Origin: Thamnidium elegans
Lineage: Eukaryota; Mucoromycota; Mucoromycetes; Mucorales; Mucoraceae
Direction of reading: 5' to 3'
DNA: 64,000 nt
NCBI GenBank assembly: GCA_025201345.1
Contig: JAIXMG010000002.1
Location: 1,922,001 to 1,986,000, forward strand
Shown here: piece after piece, positions 57,618 to 64,000 of the stretch
How the letters are laid out: every line of letters starts with the position of its first letter
Position numbering within the stretch: the stretch's first letter is position 1
Position numbers and translations under genes: made by a program
Notes under the pieces: generated by a model
Seen by the model: only the letters and a program-made list of their open reading frames with translations
What the model was told of the DNA's origin: nothing
Database searches by the model: none

Positions 57618-59031
57618 TATGCTTTATGAAGAAAGAAAGAAAAAAAAAAGGTAAGGAAAGAAGAAAAAAAAGAAAAAAAAAATAGGTTGAACTTAATACT
57701 CGAAAAAAAAAAAAAAAAAAAAAAAAAAAAGCGAAACTCTCAAAAGGGTAACAAAAAAGGTGAATCTGTAATGTATATCCAATCAAGTTGTGTCCTTTAG
57801 CTTGTACATTTACTAAAGATAGGATCCAGTGTACATGATGCATTGCAACTATTTCCCATTTTATCATGATGGGATACGGAGGTATTTTCTATGTCTGTAA
57901 TAATACATTTTTTACACAGAAATAAATATTCTTATTGCGAAAGGAATACCTGTTATTCTTATTAGTGGTAATAGTATTTTATTAGCTTCGTGTATTATAT
58001 AATAAAATCTTTGTGTGTCCACCCAACCCCAACCTCCATCCCTTCACTATATTTTCCGTCTTTTATACAAGAATTATTTTTCTTTACCCGGAATTTACTG
58101 AGGAAATGAATTTTAAGCTAGTAGATTTTGCATACATTTATTCACCCCCCGTTTTTTTTAAAGAATAGAGACTATCAAAAGGACATGTATATTCATGTAA
58201 ATCATAAAGAAAATTTAATGCAATGTTACTCCAAATACTTTATATGTATAACCCATTATTGTTTACTTAATAATGTATATATAAGCATTTGTTGTGCACC
58301 ATTTATTACAGGAGTAAGATTACATGATGAGAAATATTTTCAGTATAGAAATAGATTAATTTCTTTTTTAAAAAAATAATATTAACGCTATTAATATTAT
58401 GCGTCTTATTGACAAAACATACACACACGCACACACACACACGCTGATAAAAAAAAACTGTGTGTATCCCAATTCGCGGTAAGCAGCGGTTATTAAAATA
58501 TTTTTTGTTGAGAACCTTGACCCTATCTTTTACTATCAAGTCTTTTTCTTTTTCTTTCTCTTGGACCAATGTAGATGAGTGGCAATTTTTTTTTTTTTTT
58601 TTTTTTTTGCAGAAGCAGCAGCAGCAACAGCAGATGCTATGTGCAGGTTTATCATTATTATTAGAAGAGCGGATTTGTTTCAAAAAGTACTCATGCAATG
58701 TATTTTTTTTTCAGGAACACAGTGAAATATGAAAATCCCCCTCTCTCTCTCTCTCTTTACCGTATATCTCTTTTAAGTTTCTGCATATACACCTTTATTT
58801 TTATAAATAAGATTCGTTTCTCACTAAAATTATTCCTGATTACTTAATATTTCTGGTTCCAGAAATACGAATGAGATCAAAAAATATAATTTTAGTAGGT
58901 CGCGTTATATACCACATGGATCATCAAAAACGGCTGATTTCTCACTAATGACTCTTGTGAGAATAAATATGTTGAGATTACCTGATTTACCAAAAACTAA
59001 ATAATTCAATCTTTTTTACAGCTATCACTTT

Positions 59032-59069
<38 letters not shown>

Positions 59070-61275
59070 ACAAAAAGGAATTATATGTGTGTCCATCAAT
59101 ATGCAATCTTCTCATAGCAACAACAACAAAAAAACAGGGTCGGGGCAACGTCAGCTTAGATTAGATGCTTAATAACAATGGTAACGAATTGCTCCCTACA
59201 AAAAAAAAGAGGGGTGGGGGGACCCTTTTTGGGGAGTATATCAGTGAAGATGTGATAAATGAATATACAAAAAGTTAAAACAAAACTTACTAATAATGAG
59301 AACAATTAGGTTTATTTCTTACCAGCAGTAATTTACAATATCTTTGTGTGTGCAAGTTTTATGTAATCAAATACTACAATAAGGAAAATATGGAGATCAC
59401 AGACATAAAAAGATAGAGTTAATCATGCAATTTGTTTGTGCTCAGCATACATTTGATTATAAATAAATAACTAAAACTGTATAAAACGAATGTTGAAATA
59501 AAAACATATTATTTTTTATCGGCCACATTCTTTATTTTCATTCTTGATACCGTAAATTTTCTCCCCCCCCCCCCTCTAGGGTTTCTTTTTAACGCAGGGA
59601 GTATTCAGTTTATGTGCAAAATGATGTATCCTTTTATACGTATAAATAACTCGGGTGATCCTCTCCCCCCTTTTGGATCAAAATGTGATATGACAGACTA
59701 CACAGGCGGTAACACAAGAATTGACTGCATTAGGAATGGCGTGTAACATAAATCAAAAAAGAGAGCCCCCCCCCATTTCATTTTTTACACGTTTTTATTT
59801 TTCCCTTTTTTTGTGATCCCAAACAAAAGCGTAGCCTGTGAAGAACTCTTTACATAATAATAACCTCGACAGTTATTACTAATTTTCTACCCTTTGTAAT
59901 TCATTTTAATGTTTGCTAAGTTTTCCTTTAATTTAAATTTCTAAAAGTGGTAAGGTTAATGAAAGCCCTTTTCCTTTACCTTTCTTTATTGTTGTACTGT
60001 TAAAGAAAAAATATCGATTTTATTTATTGTGTGGCGAATGCTTAAAATTATATATTTACCAACTATTTGTTACCAAGTGAAGCTAAGAAGAAGCAAATAA
60101 TATGTCTTGAGCACTTGCTGATGTTACATAGCAGCTTGACATTTTTCGATAAAAGATAACATATGAAAATTTAAACAAAAAAAGAGTTTTAGATTGTTTA
60201 CTTATGCGGCGCTATTACTTATCCGGTCTTTGTGATTCCTATACACACATAGTTGACTTTTACTACTTTTTCTCGGCAAACAAATGTTATGGAATGTTAT
60301 TAAAGCTTAACAGCTACAGTTTTGACTCGAAGAAAAAAAAAAAAAAAAAAAAAAAAGGCTCATTTTTTACGCACATTTATAATAAAGTATCTGTACTTTA
60401 TTGTTCCTGTGCACAAACGAAAATTAATAAATCATAGGTTTTTTTTTTTTCTTACGCATAAATTATACTATCAAATGACAGCAGATGAAGCGCTATGCTA
60501 GAGTTTTTTTTTTTTTAATTATGCAGCCTACGTGTTTTTTGCGTCGTTTTAAAATCCTGCCTCAACAAAAAAATATACAATGCTTATGGTGTATGCTTAG
60601 TTTTACACAAGGGGAAGGGAAGAATCTTAATAATACAAGCATTCGACTTTTTTAAAAAAAAAAAAGTGAATAGAAGTAATGATTTATAACTTCTTACATT
60701 TTTTTTTTTATGAGGGGATGTAACAATATAACCTTTTTAAGAAACCACACAAAAAAGAAGTAAAAAGCGAAACAATTGGTGCTGGTCTTTTTTTTTTTTT
60801 GTGACTTTTTTAATTTATTCCCTTTGTTTCAATATATATATATATTTTTTTTTCTTGTCTCCCTTTTTTTTTTTCCTTCTTTTTTTTTTTCTTGCAACTA
60901 AAATAACGCACTTTTTAAATAATAATATGGTATGGTATTTATACAAGCTTGTATATGTATATATATATATATATATGTATATAAAGAGAGGAAAACTAAA
61001 AAATAGGCTTTTAGACTACATCCTTAAAGACCAATATTTTACCTATAACAGACTCTATCGAAGTAAGTTAAAAATAATAAAAAAGATAAAAAAAAAAAAA
61101 ACTAACGTTATAATAGGATAGTGCAGTAAAAAGTCATCGACGTCAAGCATCGCATGGCCTTGAAATCAATACTAGCAAAACAAACGCATTTTTTCACACG
61201 GCTGATATACCCACACCGCGCCCACCTCCTTCAATTTCTCGTAAAATATCTATTAAACAGCATCATACCAATACA
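57618..61275. other. Large gene-free, low-complexity region
   Basis: About 3.7 kb without a convincing gene. It contains many simple repeats: A-tract 57702-57730, (CA)n at 58421-58442, T-tract 58588-58608, (CT)n at 58740-58757, T/A tracts 59030-59066, C-runs near 59563-59574 and 59766-59774, A-tract 60331-60356, and TA runs 60832-60843 and 60956-60976. Frames across these are poly-Phe/Lys artefacts. The last 400 bp should include the kinase promoter. Confidence 0.5.
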
Positions 61276-62764
61276 ATGAACAGTATATCCCCACCTTCAC
61301 CTTCTATTTTAACCAGCAAATTAGAAGAAACGCAAGATGATGAGGACGAATTATATCATCATGATAGTTATGCAAGTCGATTAAGAAATTTAGTTGCTTC
61401 TACACGTCAATCACTTGTAGCACCTGCGCCTTCACCAATTCCTCAACACTTGCATGCTAAAAAGAACCTTCATTCACCATTATCTCCTCTCAGTTCTTGT
61501 TTTGAAGAAGATAACAACAACAATATGATGGTGGATGAAATCTTATCATTACCTACACCTCATCCAGCTACAGCCTCTATAATAAAACCACGTCATTTTA
61601 TTTTTCCTACCGAGCAACAACAACAACAACAACAACAACAACAAATTCCAATCATCTCTCATGATATTCTACAAGCTTCCATTTCAAATGAAATTCCAAG
61701 ATTATCAGAAAATTTAAAATTAGGTGATGATGATAACGATATTTTAATTATGGATAATTCAGCTAGAATACAAGATTTAGATCTGGTTGGAAAGCAAATT
61801 GGTTTATATCGTATTATTAAGTTGTTGGGCGTAGGTGCATTTTCACATGTGTATTTAGCAAGTCATATTGAATCTGCTAAATTGTTTGCTATCAAGGCTA
61901 TACAGAAAGGAAAGTTATTAGATGATCCTCGTGTTAGATCAAGTATAGAAAGAGAAGTTGGTGTATTAAAGGTAATATACAATTAGTTAGTAGATGCGAT
62001 TTTTTTGTGACTCATAAAAAAAAAAATCTAGTTTATTGATCACTCTAATATTGTTCACTTGGAAGCTACAATTGAAACTGAACAACTCATGTGTATCGTT
62101 TTAGAATATGTAGAAGGTGGTGAACTATTTGAATTTGTACAGAAAATGCATCAACAATTACGTATGTCTCAAAATAGTAAAATTGATGAAACAGTTGTCA
62201 AGTCAATATTTTTACAGTTGGTTCAAGCTGTGAAATGGTTACATGGTCATAATATAGTACATCGAGATTTGAAGCTAGAAAGTAAGTTTTATCACTGTAT
62301 ACATAAAGGCAATGTTCTAATAAAATCACTTTTAGATATTCTTATTCATAACAGTAAAGATACCAATCAAGTAGTATTAAAAATAACAGATTTCGGTTTA
62401 GCACGCGTGGTAGATCCCGAGTCACCTTTATTAACGACACGATGTGGCAGTGAGGAATATGCTGCACCTGAAATCATTCAACAGTCAAAGGACGGGTATG
62501 ATGGTAGAAAGACAGATACTTGGTCCTTAGGTATTATCTTGTATGCTTTACTTGTTGGCTATTTACCTTTTCGATACGATGCTCGTAAAAATGAACGCGT
62601 ATCTCAATTATTTTATCGTATCGTGCGTGCGGAAGTGAAATGGCCTAAAGATACCCAATTATCTCAGCAAGCAAAAGATGTTGTAAAGGCTATCCTGGAT
62701 CCAAATCCTGATAGACGAATTGCTATTGATCAAATTGAAGAGTTGCCATGGTTTTCATGTGCGT

Positions 62765-62766
<2 letters not shown>
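61276..62766 (+). CDS. Serine/threonine protein kinase, CAMK-like
   Basis: Three exons (61276-61971, 62032-62281, 62336-62766) encode 458 residues. About 175 disordered residues with a poly-Gln run (near 116-126) precede the kinase domain. The Gly loop is LLGVGAFSHVYLA, the catalytic Lys lies in LFAIKAIQKGKL, the catalytic loop is HRDLKLENIL, the Mg loop ITDFGLA, the activation-segment end GSEEYAAPEI, and the domain ends DPNPDRRIAIDQI. The GSEEYAAPE wording and overall layout fit fungal CAMK-group kinases such as the Ypl150w/Prr1 type. No regulatory domain follows the kinase, which ends 10 residues before the stop. The second splice junction falls inside the catalytic loop between LKLE and N. 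The substrate is unknown. Confidence 0.9.
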
Positions 62767-62795
<29 letters not shown>

Positions 62796-62917
62796 ATACT
62801 CCGTTTTTTTTTTTTTTTTTTTTTGTATTTGTATTTAAATTCGGCTGTTATTTCTTTTTTATATAATCATACTTCTTTTTTCTTTATCTCTTTTATATAT
62901 ATATATATAAATATACT

Positions 62918-63585
62918 ATGTTTGGTGCAGTTACCCTATTTTTATCAGCAGTTGTGCTTGCTGCTATCCTTTTATTCTTGATGGTCTTTTTCGTAAGTAA
63001 CTTTTTTTATAAAGTTTTTTTATTATTATATTATCTTAACCCGCTTCAATAAAAAAAATAGGTCATCATGTTTTCTGATTTGGAATGTGATTACATTAAC
63101 CCTATCGATCTTTGTAACAAACTCAACCAGGTAAAAAAAAAATGTTTAAATACATTTTTTAAAACAAGAGTTTAAAACTTTTGTCAAATTTAGTTTGTTT
63201 TGCCCGAGATGGCACTTCAAGCATTCGTCTTTTCCATCTTTTTAGTAACAGGCCACTGGTTCCCAATGTTTCTTAATTTACCTGTATTAGTTATGAACGT
63301 TAGAAAGTAAGTACAGAAAGGGTGGCGACGAGTAAAAAAAAAGGGATCTAATATATTTGATTAGGGTCATGAACAATGCACACATGTACGATGCTACAGA
63401 AATCTTTCGTACTTTATCTAAACACAAGAAGGAAAGTTTTATTAAACTCGGCTTTTATGCTATTGTAAGTCGATGTATAATATAAATCAAGTGACGCGAT
63501 AACTGATAACCTTTTTTATATGTATATATAGTCATTCTTCTATTATCTTTACTGTATGATTGTTGCTTTAATTGCTTCTGATTAA
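62918..63585 (+). CDS. ERV14: Cornichon family ER cargo receptor (Erv14)
   Basis: Five exons (62918-62992, 63062-63130, 63194-63306, 63365-63464, 63532-63585) join to 136 residues, the usual length. Recognisable blocks are VIMFSDLECDYINPIDLCNK, FVLPEMALQAFVFSIFLVTG, HWFPMFLNLPVL and MYDATEIFRTLSKHKKES, ending in a hydrophobic helix SFFYYLYCMIVALIASD. Cornichon proteins span the ER membrane and load transmembrane cargo into COPII vesicles by binding Sec24; the TEIFRTL segment is the part of the family implicated in COPII contact. All introns are 57-69 nt with consensus ends. The gene starts about 150 bp after the kinase stop, on the same strand. Confidence 0.95.
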
Positions 63586-63902
63586 AAAAAAAAGGAAACT
63601 GGAAGGAATTATAGAAACCCGTACATACTTATTAACAAAAAAAAGCATCTAATGTAAAATAACAATTCTCGCGCTACAATAATAAAATATATATGGCTCG
63701 TTTGCTAATCAAAAAAAAAAAAAAAAAAAAAAAAAGAGCTGAAAAAGGAAAATCAAAACATTACTTTAAAAAAAAAGAATCAGGTAAAAAAATTCTTGCA
63801 TTACCGAGATTTTCGGTAACTTTTACTGCAGTAAAAAAAAGGGGGGGGGTTATAGAAGAGGTTTTTTTTTCTTATGTACAGTTTCTATATTACAATATCT
63901 AA
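63586..63902. other. Intergenic, convergent 3' flanks
   Basis: AT-rich with an A-tract (63712-63735) and a G-run (63841-63849). The plus-strand frame of 69 codons across the A-tract is a Lys-rich artefact. Confidence 0.5.
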
Positions 63903-64000
63903 TCAAACTTGCTCTTCTTCATCATCCGAGTCTTCATTCACAAAATCCTTTCCTCTAAAATCTCGTTTACAAAGTGGACACTTTGAATTTAAGCCTAACC
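63903..64000 (-). CDS. RING-type protein, C-terminal end (partial)
   Basis: The minus strand, entering from beyond the window, reads LGLNSKCPLCKRDFRGKDFV followed by an acidic tail NEDSDDEEEQV and a TGA at 63903-63905. CPLCKRDF is the last metal-binding pair of a RING finger, so this is probably a RING (or RING-H2) ubiquitin ligase ending shortly after its zinc domain. The remainder is outside the window; the acidic tail is unusual but not diagnostic. The identity of the ligase cannot be given. Confidence 0.65.
   Translation of the reverse strand, partial: LGLNSKCPLCKRDFRGKDFVNEDSDDEEEQV

Noticed and set aside
58306..58698. 130-codon minus-strand frame
   Set aside because: It is made of poly-Lys, poly-Cys and (CV)n translated from A-tracts, CAG-like and CA repeats; no family signature.
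1..64000. tRNA, rRNA or CRISPR arrays
   Set aside because: I saw no cloverleaf with T-loop consensus, no rRNA-like sequence and no regularly spaced identical repeats with unique spacers. The duplications at 45-46.5 kb are tandem without spacers.

Overview
The window is nuclear DNA of a filamentous fungus, most likely a Mucorales (Mucoromycota). The evidence is short GT-AG introns (about 50-100 nt), very AT-rich spacers with long A/T homopolymers, Gln/Asn-rich proteins, an HSPA12-type Hsp70, OMP decarboxylase with fungal architecture, and decayed mobile elements whose sequences recall Mucorales repeat families. There is no operon structure, tRNA, rRNA or CRISPR array that I can see. The species is not determinable by eye.

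Layout. 1-15.2 kb is gene-dense housekeeping sequence: the tail of a protein kinase, a Gln-rich protein, a BORCS6-like subunit, an EXS/Erd1-type membrane protein, pyrG, a TauD-type dioxygenase, thioredoxin, a SAP-domain protein and the Golgi syntaxin Sed5. 15.2-19.7 kb holds a broken TnpB-like/Fanzor-type gene with all three RuvC motifs still readable. 19.7-25.9 kb carries a G-protein alpha subunit, an M3 metallopeptidase (Prd1-like) built from about 22 exons including micro-exons of 8, 10, 12 and 17 nt, and a six-helix membrane protein. 26-29.4 kb is a graveyard: a decayed member of a large hypothetical family, a minisatellite and a Tc1/mariner transposase remnant. 29.5-32.8 kb has Tma46 (DFRP1) and an HSPA12-like Hsp70.

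32.8-40.8 kb is essentially gene-free but structured: a 70-bp direct repeat pair around a GC-richer island with possible LINE remnants, a 64-bp inverted repeat pair and small tandem repeats. 40.8-43.6 kb has the convergent pair ARPC1 and an EF-hand mitochondrial carrier. 43.6-55.5 kb is the most dynamic part: a broken IS630/Tc1-like transposase with its terminus, a nested duplication, an uncharacterised two-exon gene with a nuclease-like motif, and a cluster of two intact and several broken Sulfotransfer_4-like genes, one apparently cut by transposon sequence. Then come remnants of other families and a frameshifted C2H2 gene. 56-64 kb returns to housekeeping genes: a Cid1-like nucleotidyltransferase, a CAMK-like kinase, cornichon/Erv14 and the end of a RING protein.

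How genes relate. Sed5, Erv14 and the Erd1-like protein all serve ER-Golgi traffic; the BORCS6-like protein suggests lysosome/vacuole positioning; ARPC1 serves actin patches. These are scattered single genes, not a functional cluster. The only true cluster is the sulfotransferase-like family. Exon coordinates are given where I could splice by eye while keeping frame and family similarity; all family assignments rest on motif recognition, not on a database search.
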